Shown here: positions 18,716 through 27,325 of the stretch, one piece after another
How the letters are laid out: the number at the start of each line of letters is the position of its first letter
Numbering within the stretch: position 1 is the stretch's first letter
From: Plakobranchus ocellatus
Taxonomy: Eukaryota > Mollusca > Gastropoda > Plakobranchidae
Assembly (NCBI GenBank): GCA_019648995.1
Contig: BLXT01006781.1
Location: 471,999 to 499,323 of the forward strand
Direction of reading: 5' to 3'
DNA: 27,325 bases
The notes under the pieces: generated by a model
Told to the model about the DNA's origin: nothing
The model's database searches: none
What the model saw: the letters and a program-made list of their open reading frames with translations, nothing else
Made by a program: the position numbers and the translations under genes

Positions 18716-19647
18716 GATAAAACATCTGGATTTGAGATGTAAAACACTGGCCTGAAGCCACAATTGACTCATGGCACTGCAAATGTTAATTGGTGTCTAA
18801 AAGTCTCAGAAATGATTTATTTCTATGCACCTGATCGTATCTTGTTATTGAGAGAGGCTCGCAAGAACGTTGACTGCAAATCAGGCACAAGCTGCCACAG
18901 TTTTTTCTTAAGGGCATTATAAGTAAACCATTTGAGGGTGAGGGTGGAATTGATTTTACACTTCAAGCTGATACTTATGAGTGTTGTATTCCTCAGCTTA
19001 GATGAATGAAAACATAATTTCAGATGCTCTTACTGTTAGTGAAGCCACTGAGGCCATTTTTATTTCCAACCTTTACTGGTCTAGGAAGGAGGAAGGAGTT
19101 ACTTCTTTGCTGTCAGTGTTGTTATACAACTTACGTCGTTATGATGGAAAAATTCCCTACATGCCTCGCAGATTTATTTTAAAAACTGTCAAAACTGTTG
19201 TGAGAAGTTGTGAGACAGAACTAATCAATTGTTGTGATGAAACATTAAAAAAAAAAAAATTATTAAATGTGTAAACTAATGCTCATGTGAAAAATAGAAG
19301 ACTTTAGTTTACATAGTTCTGTTTTTTACTGCATCTGAGGTTGTGATGTAGAGATTTTCTCTTATTTTTACTATTGAGAAACTTAAAAAAAAAATTGTAT
19401 GCCTTTATATAATACATGTATTATTAACATGCATTTTAACTTATATTTATACACCTTTATGTGAATTTTTTTGTTTTTGGCAGTTATATGAAATTTTAAC
19501 CAATAAGTGGTAACTGAATCCTAGGATAAGACTAGGATAAGACTACATTAGCAAACAAGTGATGTATTTTGAATGTATATTATTAGAAACTGGAGTTGTG
19601 TGTTACTGGGCAGTAAAATATTCAAACACCTTTAGCCCTTGAGAATT

Positions 19648-19675
19648 TGTGTGTGTGTGTCTCTCTCTCTCTCTC
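19648..19675. repeat. (GT)n-(CT)n compound microsatellite
   Basis: A GT run is followed directly by a CT run. A separate short CA run lies near 19759-19769. Confidence 0.9.
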
Positions 19676-19973
19676 ACCATTCTGTGCTGCTTGGCCCAAT
19701 AGAAGTAAAAAAGCCAGAGCTCATTAGAAAACTGAACAGGTTAAATTGTATCCTCAAACACACACACACATGTGACTAATCATTGGAACTCACAACGTTT
19801 CTACTTCTATGAACAATTCTGCAACTATTATGGGATTTGTTTTTTGCCTACTTTTGTTCGTGTTGTATCAGATATGTTTTCATTATCTTTAAATTCGCAC
19901 AGAAAAAGTTTTGATGTACAGATAGATGGACTACTAAGCATACAGGTGTATCATTTGAAACAATTCTCACAGA

Positions 19974-19979
19974 AATAAA
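19974..19979 (+). terminator. Candidate polyadenylation signal (plus strand)
   Basis: AATAAA followed about 20-40 bases downstream by a GT/T-rich element (TTGTTGTTGTTTTGTTTTCT). This is the best canonical pair on the plus strand after the catenin stop and could end a 3' UTR of about 4.4 kb. Nearer, weaker signals are possible. Confidence 0.4.
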
Positions 19980-22962
19980 TAATGATTTAATACTTATTTC
20001 TTGTTGTTGTTTTGTTTTCTCTCACTTATTTTCCATAGATCAGGCTCATTAAATCTCTGCAGTGAATAGGGACTTGAAAGGTTTGATATGCCTGCCGTCC
20101 TAAAGAGTTAAATGCGACAAATAGGATAACAAACAGAAAAGACATTTACATGTAAAAATTTTCCCTTTTACAAAGACATTTTCTGAAATTCTTTGGGGAA
20201 AAAAAGAGTTCATATATCTTGTCAATGACAGATTGACCATGTATCCACAAATTCCATTGAGATGGTATTAGTATATTACCAGTACTTCCAAGTTATCCAT
20301 GGATATCAATGATTGAAAATGTGGAAACTGCAACCAGGTTATTCAAAAATGCTTTTGGACTTTTTTCACTGCTTCTTGCCTAATTGTTTTTTCTACTATG
20401 AAATTTAAATTTCATCAGGGACAAATTTTAAATAAGATACCAAACTGTTTTAAAACAGCAATGTAGTGCTGGCATCGGTCAGATGGTTAACTAAGGAGAC
20501 AGAGGGCTGGTTTGTGGGAATATGGAGGTTTATGCTAGATCTAAACAGACACTAGAGCCGACATTTTTCTCTGGCTGCATCGCCCACACAGCCATTGGAA
20601 CCTGATGGGCAGACACTGTCTTTTTAAGAATGGCATATAGCAGAAGGAGAAAGTTGTTGTGGTTAAGAAGGCAAGCCATGCAGCATCGATCTAGGTGATT
20701 TTGGGTCCATCCCATACAAGAATATAAGAGGAAATCTTATGGCGAGTCCATCATTTATATCCCCAACTTGTTGACGGCAGTGAACGATTCATACAATATT
20801 TTTGCATGAAACTAAGTTCTGGCTGGGATTTGTTGCATGCATAGAATAAGTTTTTCGACATCCATTGTAGGCAGTCCTAAGAAAAGTACTTCAAAAGCAC
20901 ATGACATTGAATTGACTGCAAAATGCACTAAGCACGGAGTATAAAGGGAGATTATTTTCAGAGGAAAACCCCATATCAATTATCTCCCCTTTTACCCGAC
21001 AATCAGCGTGGAAGAACAAGCTCATTCCCAAACAGTCTGATAGGGAACTCGGGTTTTGGTGTGGGTGGATTGCTGTTTTTTTATTACCTGTGATTTCTAA
21101 TCAGCTGCAGCACATTCTTTTGCACAGGAAGACGGTCGGCTCTGGTGTCTGTTTGGTTCTAGCCTTAGCCTGTCAGTAATTGAACCATAATTAAGAGACC
21201 CAGCCGATTCGGCAAAAAAATGCCACTAGGATATGTGCAAACTTCAAAAACTTGGGTCTAACAGCTCCAATTTCTCAAATGTTCTTCTTGGGTTTATTAA
21301 ACTTTTTTTCATGATGATAATTTGAAATGAATGGGACATCACTTTCAAATCAAAGTCGATGGCGTCCATTGTTGCCATCAAAAACATTGTTTTTTCCCTT
21401 CTTTTTTCACGTCTCACTCTTTCAAGGTAAATCAAAGGTAACGTCTAGGAACACAAAACCGTCTCCCATGACACCAGGCTGAAAGTATTATGTAAAGAAG
21501 GCAACTAGAAAGAAGACCTACTCTGGATATTTTCTAAAACGGTATTCCATCTACCCCTCTCTACCTGATACACAAGTCTTTGTATAAAAACTGAGGTCCG
21601 ATTTCTGTTGTGCTTTCCATGCTACAGCTACTGTCAGCCAACTAGCAATATACAACTTCATAGTCATAGTACTAGTTGTTAAGTGTGGGAATCTACATCA
21701 ACTTGATTTTTTTCAGAGTTATGATCATATTTATGAGGCCTGTTATCTTTCTTGATACCTGCTTGCAAATAAGTCACCAATTAAGTATAAAACTAATACT
21801 GGCAGTTTAAAATCGATTATATTTAATCAATGAAGAAAGTAAACAGAATATTCAATCTTATTTACCCTTTATGTTTTTTACTAGTGCATGTGTGCACCGG
21901 GTCATGGCTACAATGCCATTTTTTTTACTGATCTTTAAGACAACTAAGATCACAATTCATATTGCACTCATTTTCCACTGTAAAAATATCAAAAAGCTTT
22001 AGAATTTGAAAAGTTCCAAACATTAAGCTGAAGACAAAAGTCATAACAAAAAGAGAAATAAGGGTAATGAATTTATTTCAATATAATGGTAAACATTTGT
22101 AGAATGAGATAACCAATTTAGACAAAGTTACACATTTTTTTAATATGTACAAAACCTATGAGCATGCAAATATTTGACGCGTGGAAAATTACATTTTTTT
22201 TTACAACAGAGAATATTTACTAATGCACTGTAGAAAATAGACTCCTTACCCCTCCTTCCTATAATACATAAATGGCATACACATTACTCACAATAACATA
22301 CACACATTTGACTATTTCATTGCTGAGTTAAACCAAAAAAAAAATTTACAGCCAAAAAAAATGTTATGATCTGAATCCATACTCTTTTTTATGACCAATC
22401 TTTTAATGTTATTATAATTTCATTGGAGACTTTTTCGAATGCCATGAAATAAGACACACTTTAACCAATTGGGTTTTTTTTTTTTTTTAGAAAAGGATGA
22501 ATGTGGCCTCTTAGCAGAAAGTCTAAAGGATATAGAAAGTTCTGCACATAGCGAGTCAGATATATAGCAAATGGCAAATTTGAAAGGAAAGAATATTAAA
22601 TATTTCCTCCTACTTTTGACTACAAATATGTTTTTTTCAACATATTAAAACCCCAACATCTCGGCAGAGACTTACCGTAATCTTTCAATCCACATTTTCA
22701 TCTTTTGTCAACCCATTTCTGTATTTAACAAAGTTCTCAGTAGATCGTGGCTATTTTTTATAGGGAGAAACCAGCCATATCAAAAAAAAAAAACACTTCT
22801 TATTTCTTAATGTGAATCAGTATGTTATATTCAACCTAACTGCATGCCCCAAGAGTTCATGGCAGCAAATTAAATAAGACGACAATATTTCAAAAACATA
22901 AATACATGGAGAAAGATCTTTTTGTTATTAAACATGGGTCTATCAGTAATTTTACAGGTTTT
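19980..22962. other. Intergenic DNA between two convergent genes
   Basis: No exon with splice-site support and no known family was recognised on either strand. The stretch is AT-rich with short homopolymers. The 3' part probably includes the minus-strand 3' UTR of TXNL4A. Confidence 0.5.
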
Positions 22963-22968
22963 TTTATT
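22963..22968 (-). terminator. Candidate polyadenylation signal for TXNL4A
   Basis: Minus-strand AATAAA about 330 bases after the TAG stop, the first canonical hexamer seen. Minus-strand ATTAAA at about 23225-23230 is nearer, and another AATAAA lies at 22072-22077, so the true end is uncertain. Confidence 0.35.
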
Positions 22969-23297
22969 GAAAATACACGACAACAATTTTGTGCTGAACT
23001 GGGCTGTAAACACCATCAGTAAAATTTTTGGAAAAAAACTGTTGGCTAAAAAGATTTAAAACTAAGGTACAATTTCTTAAACCCTCTCACCTACTTTCAC
23101 TTTTCAGTACTTTAGTAAATGAGCCCAACATAAGAGATAACTTTCTGTAATCAGCTGTAGCAAATTCATTACTTTAAATTAAAATATCAAAACAGAATTA
23201 CATTTTCTATTCATTCATACGCACATTTAATTTTAAGGAAATAACACTTCATATATTCATCCAACCATCCACAGCCAGATACGTAAGCTAATCTTGC

Positions 23298-23531
23298 CTA
23301 ATATCTGTATTTGGTAGAATAATCCTTCGGTGAGACGACCAAACCTCTGCCCTTGCGAGCTCCCCTATACACAGTCTCCACAATGTCTATGAATTCTTGC
23401 ACATCCTCCATGGACCAGTTGATCTTGTTGTTGTTCCCTGTGCCCAGATCAATCATGATATGCTTGTTGCGGTAGAAAAACATGCAAGTGCACGGGTCAT
23501 ACAACTCGTACATCTTGTTGAAATCAGACAC
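23298..23531 (-). CDS. TXNL4A: TXNL4A coding exon 2 (residues 66-142)
   Basis: Begins GTG TCT GAT after a CCTATCCAG acceptor and ends at TAG (23300-23298). It carries the most conserved part of the family: GTGNNNKINW and the C-terminal RKGRGLVVSPKDYSTKYRY. The sequence DPCTCMFFY contains a CxC pair where human has CTV. Confidence 0.96.
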   Translation of the reverse strand: MSDFNKMYELYDPCTCMFFYRNKHIMIDLGTGNNNKINWSMEDVQEFIDIVETVYRGARKGRGLVVSPKDYSTKYRY

Positions 23532-25177
23532 CTGGATAGGAAGAGAGATAGCACAGATTAGAATTTATTAAACCTTAAGGCGAAAAAAAGGCATGGTGTA
23601 AGAGGACAGGCTAAAAACCAAGCTTTCAACAATGTTGACCAAAAGGTAAAGAGATAGATCAGAATTTAAACCTTAAGACGCAAAAAAGACATACTGTAAG
23701 AGGATAGACTAAAAATTAGAAGATTTCAACAATAATGTCTCAAAAGGGAAATTTTCATGCAGATAATGGTTAAGTCACGTTTTTTTAACTACACAATTTT
23801 CATGATTACATATATATCAGCATAATAGTGATTTCTGCAGTGCTATCAATTTTTTTTTCATCTCATTACAAAAGTGAACTGTCAAAAATAAACCAAACCA
23901 AACCCAAAACATACAATAAAACATTTAACAAACTAAATCTTATGTCACATTGTGTAACAATACAGGCTTCGCCATCTTTGTTCTTCAAACAATCTTGTAC
24001 GTGCTGCCCTAAGTTTGAGAAAATCCTCTTTAACAACTCTAAAAGTGTATTGCATTATTGCAAAGCAATCCCAGAGTCGAAAGAATTTGAAAAAAAAACA
24101 AAAAACAAATGTAAAGCATAAGCATATCCAGACCAACAGTTAACCCATGCTGGAGGCTAGGGCTTACAATGTGCATTCTAAACAATGCTGATCTCAGTCC
24201 TCTACCATGGTAAACATATTTTTTATGTTGGTTTATTCCATCCTGATCTAATCATAAAGGATTGACTTAGAACGAAAAAATCTTTAGACAGGAGGGTTGT
24301 GAAGTTTCATAATTAAACATACACTCCAGTTTCAATCCAGCTAGTTTCTGTTACTACAGAGATCAACCAGCAGAAGCAACCAAGGATGAGAAAAGATAAA
24401 CCAAAAAGGACTCATGTACAATCAAATTTAAGCCTGGCAGTAAAATATCGAGGCCAATAGTACCATTCAGGATTTCAATAAACTATGAAAAATTAGACTC
24501 GATATATATACAAAGTAAGACCATTTACTCTCATTATAACATAAATGCTGTAAGTATCTCACAAAAGTTAATTGTTTTACCATTAGTAATAATTTGAGAG
24601 CATTCCTTGAATTAACTCAAAAAGAACGAAGGGGATAGAAATCCTTTGAAACTCACCTCCGTTATAGGGCTATAAATGCTTTGACACTAATCTCTGTTAT
24701 AGGGCTACAAATGCTTTGACACTCACTTCCATTACAGGGCTACAAATTTTTTGACACTAATCTCTGTTATAGGGCTACAAATGCTTCGACACTCACCTTC
24801 GCTATAGGGCTACAAATCTTTTGATACTAATCTCTGTTATAAGGCTACAAATCTTTTGACACTGACCTCCATCATACTGCTATTTTATAAATCCTTTGAC
24901 ACTCACCTCTGTCATTGGGCTACAAATCTTTTGACACTAATCTCTGTGATAGGGCTACAAGTACAACTGCTTTGATACTCACCTCTGTTATATCCACCAA
25001 GTAGACTACTGCAAAATTTTTCATCTTATCTGCACATTTGTAGAGAGTTTCGTCCATCACCATGCATGTGGGGTCCCAGTCATGACCAAATCGAATTACC
25101 ACCACACGGTCCTCTTCAGAAAGAATAGCCTGGTCTACCTGCCAGCCGTTGTGAAGATGCTGGAGCATGTACGACAT
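23298..25177 (-). CDS. TXNL4A: Thioredoxin-like U5 snRNP protein (TXNL4A/DIM1), complete, two coding exons
   Basis: Spliced CDS on the minus strand: 25177-24983 joined to 23531-23298, 65 + 77 codons = 142 residues plus TAG, the exact length of the human protein. Family knowledge: DIM1/TXNL4A is an essential thioredoxin-fold component of the spliceosomal U5 snRNP and tri-snRNP, acting in nuclear pre-mRNA splicing, not as a redox enzyme. Visible landmarks: start MSYMLQHLHNGWQVDQAILS, FGHDWDPTCM, VDITEVSDFNKMYELYDPC, NKHIMIDLGTGNNNKINW and end VSPKDYSTKYRY. Donor GAG|GTGAGT and acceptor ATCCAG|GTG give a phase-0 intron of 1451 bases (23532-24982). Substitutions from human as I recall it include Q6 for P, S67 for P, C81 for V and Y85 for F. 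Tail-to-tail with the catenin gene. Confidence 0.97.
23543..23750. repeat. Two-copy direct repeat of about 105 bp in the TXNL4A intron
   Basis: AGAGATAG..CAGA..AGAATTTA..AAACCTTAAG recurs about 105 bases later, and both copies continue through GTAAGAGGA..AG.CTAAAAA and TTTCAACAAT. The copies have diverged by several substitutions and small indels. Confidence 0.8.
24644..24992. repeat. 35-bp tandem array continuous with the TXNL4A 5' splice site
   Basis: Copies of CTTTGACACT(CACC/AATC)TCTGTTATAGGGCTACAAAT begin at 24644, 24679, 24714, 24749, 24784, 24819, 24854, 24894, 24929 and 24970. Spacing is 35 except 40 and 41 at two indel-bearing copies. The tenth copy is the real exon-intron boundary of TXNL4A coding exon 1: plus-strand CTTTGATACTCACCTCTGTTATA, with exon sequence from 24983. 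Copies 1 to 6 alternate two subtypes (ACTCAC and ACTAAT types), suggesting a 70-bp dimer expansion. Confidence 0.95.
24983..25177 (-). CDS. TXNL4A: TXNL4A coding exon 1 (residues 1-65)
   Basis: Starts at ATG 25177-25175 with CACC just upstream and ends at ...GATATAACAGAG, followed by GTGAGTATCAAAG. It covers the N-terminal half of the thioredoxin fold, including DPTCM, which replaces the CxxC redox motif of true thioredoxins. Its last ten bases are repeated many times in the adjacent intron. Confidence 0.96.
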
Positions 25178-25203
25178 TGTGGTGCCTTAAAGGAATGTTT
25201 CTG
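25178..25203 (-). promoter_or_regulatory. TXNL4A 5' leader with possible upstream splice acceptor
   Basis: On the minus strand, TTTGCTGTAGCAG ends about 23 bases before the ATG. It resembles a tandem 3' splice site (exon start at 25203 or 25200) and may indicate a non-coding upstream exon. No TATA box or initiator was identified. Confidence 0.3.
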
Positions 25204-26100
25204 CTACAGCAAAGGTGTTAATGTGTGGATGATGTTCAATAGAGTTGTATTATATATAGCTCTCTTATCACTGTATGTGTCAACCAGGATACAGCATCGA
25301 TAGATAAGTTGAAAATAAGTGATTACAATTGACATAAAAATTTATGCTCTGCACAAGTTTGGAGAATGTATTACCACTGTTGAGTATAACCTCCACAGCT
25401 GTTCCAGCAATTTGTACTCCTCACTGTGAACAAATGAAACAAAAAGCAATAAATTTTCAGTTCAGACAAAAACCCACACCATTTTCCAATGCCAGCAGTA
25501 CTTATCAATCCCTACCTAGATTTCTGGAAATGAAACTGACCATAAAATTTGCCTTCCACATGTAAATATTGAGAGGAATGTATGGTCATCTCAAGCGCAT
25601 ATTTATGAATAAAACATCCTATCCCTAACCATATACATGAGGTTTTTTTTTCCAGATTATAATATATCAAAGATATAGATATATATATAAAAAGGACAAT
25701 AAGATCACAGTGTACACCCTGAAACTGCTTTCTCACTCTGACAGTTTGACTTGCAATGGATGTCACTTCTCTTAAAGTTGTAGAACGTTAAAAATGATCC
25801 ATCATGGCAATATAAAATAAGTCTTGAGATTCTAAATGAATTTGCACTTGCATTTTGAATAGTTAAATCACCGATGAGCTAACAGTTTTTTTTTTTTTAT
25901 GTGAGCTTGGCAATGGTGAAATTGCATCAAAGTATCTTGATTTGGGTATGGCATTTTAATCCTTCTCAGAACAATGACCCACACTTGCGGCTTAAAATGG
26001 TGTGACAAAAAGAGCTGGAAAGCATTTATAAAGTGCATAGGAGGCAACTGTTGAATAGTCATCCAAATATTATGCGCAGCTTTTTTCATTCTCTTGTGTT
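25204..26100. other. Non-coding DNA upstream of TXNL4A
   Basis: AT-rich sequence with a short AT-repeat near 25676-25689. It would contain the TXNL4A promoter or 5' UTR intron, but no specific element can be supported. Confidence 0.4.
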
Positions 26101-26111
26101 CTCAGTGTGTT

Positions 26112-26147
26112 AATAAACATTTGATGATTAAAAAAAAAAAAAAAAAA
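26112..26147 (+). repeat. AATAAA plus poly(A) tract, retrocopy-like 3' end
   Basis: AATAAA (26112-26117) is followed after 12 bases by 18 consecutive A (26130-26147). This is the spacing expected of a polyadenylated transcript end copied into DNA. The 5' limit and parent transcript of any retrocopy are not recognisable. Confidence 0.5.
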
Positions 26148-26199
26148 CAAGTTTCAGTCTCAATGATCAAATATAATTTTTCACCTCAACTGTTTGACA

Positions 26200-26438
26200 T
26201 TTCATGGGATGACCCTAGTTTGGAACATTTAGTCATCACTGGAAATATTGAAGACAAAAGCAGTAGAGATAGACAGAAAATAACTTTTATTGAATATATG
26301 AATTTAGCATTAGGGAACAGTAGCAAAAACAGCCTTATAATAATTAAGGTTTTAAAAACTGAAAACAGATTAGAGTGGAGGAACATGATCATCAATGGGC
26401 ACCTAAGAAGAAGGATTGTATTTTTAAAATGTAATTAA
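26200..26438 (+). mobile_element. Decayed non-LTR retrotransposon, C-terminus of reverse transcriptase ORF
   Basis: Translation in the frame ending at 26438 reads SLEHLVITGNIEDKSSRDRQ, then ITFIEYMNLALGN and NRLEWRNMIIN. This matches the typical C-terminal tail of LINE ORF2 proteins, of the form LE..VITGK(I/V)EGKRSRGRQR.TF.D ... DR.EWR.MV. The expected G and R residues are partly lost (DKSSRDRQ for GKRSRGRQ), and no catalytic RT core is visible upstream. It is therefore a 5'-truncated, decayed fragment. Confidence 0.65.
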
Positions 26439-27305
26439 TATAATGTCAAGCATGCCTTCCTTTTGTGTAATCGCACACTCAACAAGGGCATTTATAAATC
26501 TCGTCAGAAATTTCCGTGGAGATAGAGCCAGCCTATAAAATTGCAAAAATACATGCTTACCATCAATTGCATAAGTCTGTATTGTAACCAATGAGTGTTC
26601 AATGAGGAAATTTATAAGGGCACTCCCTTTCTGTCTGCCAAAATTATAAAGAAAAATTGGTACATATGTGAGAGCTCCAGGCCTTTAAGATCCAACAAAA
26701 TCTATTCTCCAGTTACTGATTATTGACAGTTGTTTAAAATAGCAACTAATGTGCCAGAATGCCCGCTAGTCATTGTGAGACTGAGAGTCCATGGTTCAAA
26801 TCCTAAAGAAAGCCAGTTGCAGGGTATTCTCTTTCACAACCATTAACGGAGGAATACTCATTATAAAGAAAAATTTATAATGAAATAATAGTGGTTTTGT
26901 AATGCATTCTATACTCCTTGTCCTTCAAACTTTCAACTTCTCTCGGCTGCTTTCTGAACTGCAGCTCAATAAAAATGCACACTTGGCATATATATATGTA
27001 TGCTAAAGCCTTGTATAGGAGGTAAGTTCTTGTGAGCGGAGGCCTAGCCAAACAGGCCAGAACAACAACCATGCATGCATGTAAAATTTCATTACATGAT
27101 TATATATGTCATGGTTAATCAACATTTTGAAAGACACAATTTTTCTTAAACTACAGTTAAATGCTTGATAAGTTAACACGCCGTCAGCGATTATTATTAT
27201 CACTATTGTTGTTGCCATTACTATTATTTCTTATGATATTATAAAAGGTCAACAATGTAATATTCCGGAGGTGGGAGGAGGGGGTCAAATATAACAAAGG
27301 TGTAA
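26439..27305. other. Non-coding DNA at right edge
   Basis: No supported gene. A B-box-like GGTTCAAATCC near 26795 may be a remnant of another tRNA-derived SINE. ATT/ATC-rich simple sequence lies near 27185-27235. Confidence 0.4.
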
Positions 27306-27325
27306 GAAAAAAAAAAGGGGGGGGG
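27306..27325. repeat. Poly(A)-poly(G) run at the window edge
   Basis: About ten A are followed by ten G, ending the window. It could be genuine simple sequence or low-quality sequence at an assembly break. Confidence 0.8.

Larger units (their letters stand above)
15598..19973 (+). other. Probable long 3' UTR of the catenin gene and downstream DNA
   Basis: After the TGA no further splice-linked coding exon can be supported. The stretch is AT-rich and T-rich on the plus strand. ATTAAA occurs at 17063-17068 and a stronger AATAAA at 19974. The true 3' end cannot be fixed without transcript data. Open frames at 15691-15999 and 19002-19274 resemble no family I know. Confidence 0.4.

Noticed and set aside
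19002-19274. 90-residue open frame on the plus strand
   Set aside because: No recognisable family, ends in a poly-Lys/A tract, and sits in AT-rich 3' UTR-like DNA without splice support.
20468-20530. tRNA-like segment (TCGGTCAGATGGTTAAC)
   Set aside because: Only an A-box-like string is convincing; the B box is degenerate and no SINE body follows.
23828-24121. 97-residue plus-strand open frame in the TXNL4A intron
   Set aside because: Low-complexity, Lys/Asn-rich translation of AT-rich intron with no family resemblance.
26757-26820. tRNA-like segment with GGTTCAAATCC
   Set aside because: A single B-box-like match without a matching A box or repeat family in the window; too weak for a separate feature.

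Overview
This is a eukaryotic (animal) genomic window. It is AT-rich, with intron-split genes, long T/A homopolymers, microsatellites, tandem-repeat arrays and tRNA-derived SINEs. Two conserved animal genes can be reconstructed, and their sequence suggests a lophotrochozoan invertebrate, most likely a mollusc. That placement is inferred from general character, since no lineage-diagnostic marker is visible.

Layout. Positions 1-1068 are upstream intron of the first gene and open inside a 43-bp tandem array. Positions 1069-15597 (+) hold 17 coding exons of a p120/delta-catenin family armadillo protein. The 5' end, including any N-terminal coiled coil, lies outside the window. The exons join in frame through GT-AG introns into 798 codons plus stop: a Tyr/Pro-rich linker, the armadillo domain with its basic insert loop, a Gln/His-rich tail, and a C-terminal DSWV PDZ ligand like that of vertebrate delta-catenin, ARVCF and PKP4. 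From 15598 to about 20 kb is probable long 3' UTR and intergenic DNA, with an AATAAA plus GT-rich element near 19974. On the minus strand, 25177-23298 carries a complete two-exon TXNL4A/DIM1 gene (142 codons), the thioredoxin-fold protein of the U5 snRNP. The two genes are convergent, with about 7.7 kb between stop codons. The remaining 25.2-27.3 kb has no recognised host gene. It holds a decayed non-LTR retrotransposon C-terminus, a polyadenylated retrocopy-like tail, and a poly(A)/poly(G) run at the window edge.

The most interesting structure is the relation between tandem arrays and RNA-processing signals. A 35-bp array in the TXNL4A intron is built from that gene's own exon end and 5' splice site and carries several intact decoy donors. 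A 59-bp array before a 32-bp catenin microexon repeats an acceptor-like context resembling that microexon's start. That array and an 80-bp array in intron 11 bring nine sense-strand AATAAA hexamers into catenin introns. The microexon itself is a frame switch: skipping it would replace the DSWV tail with a short stop-terminated tail. Two SINE families, several copies with target-site duplications, are scattered through the catenin introns.
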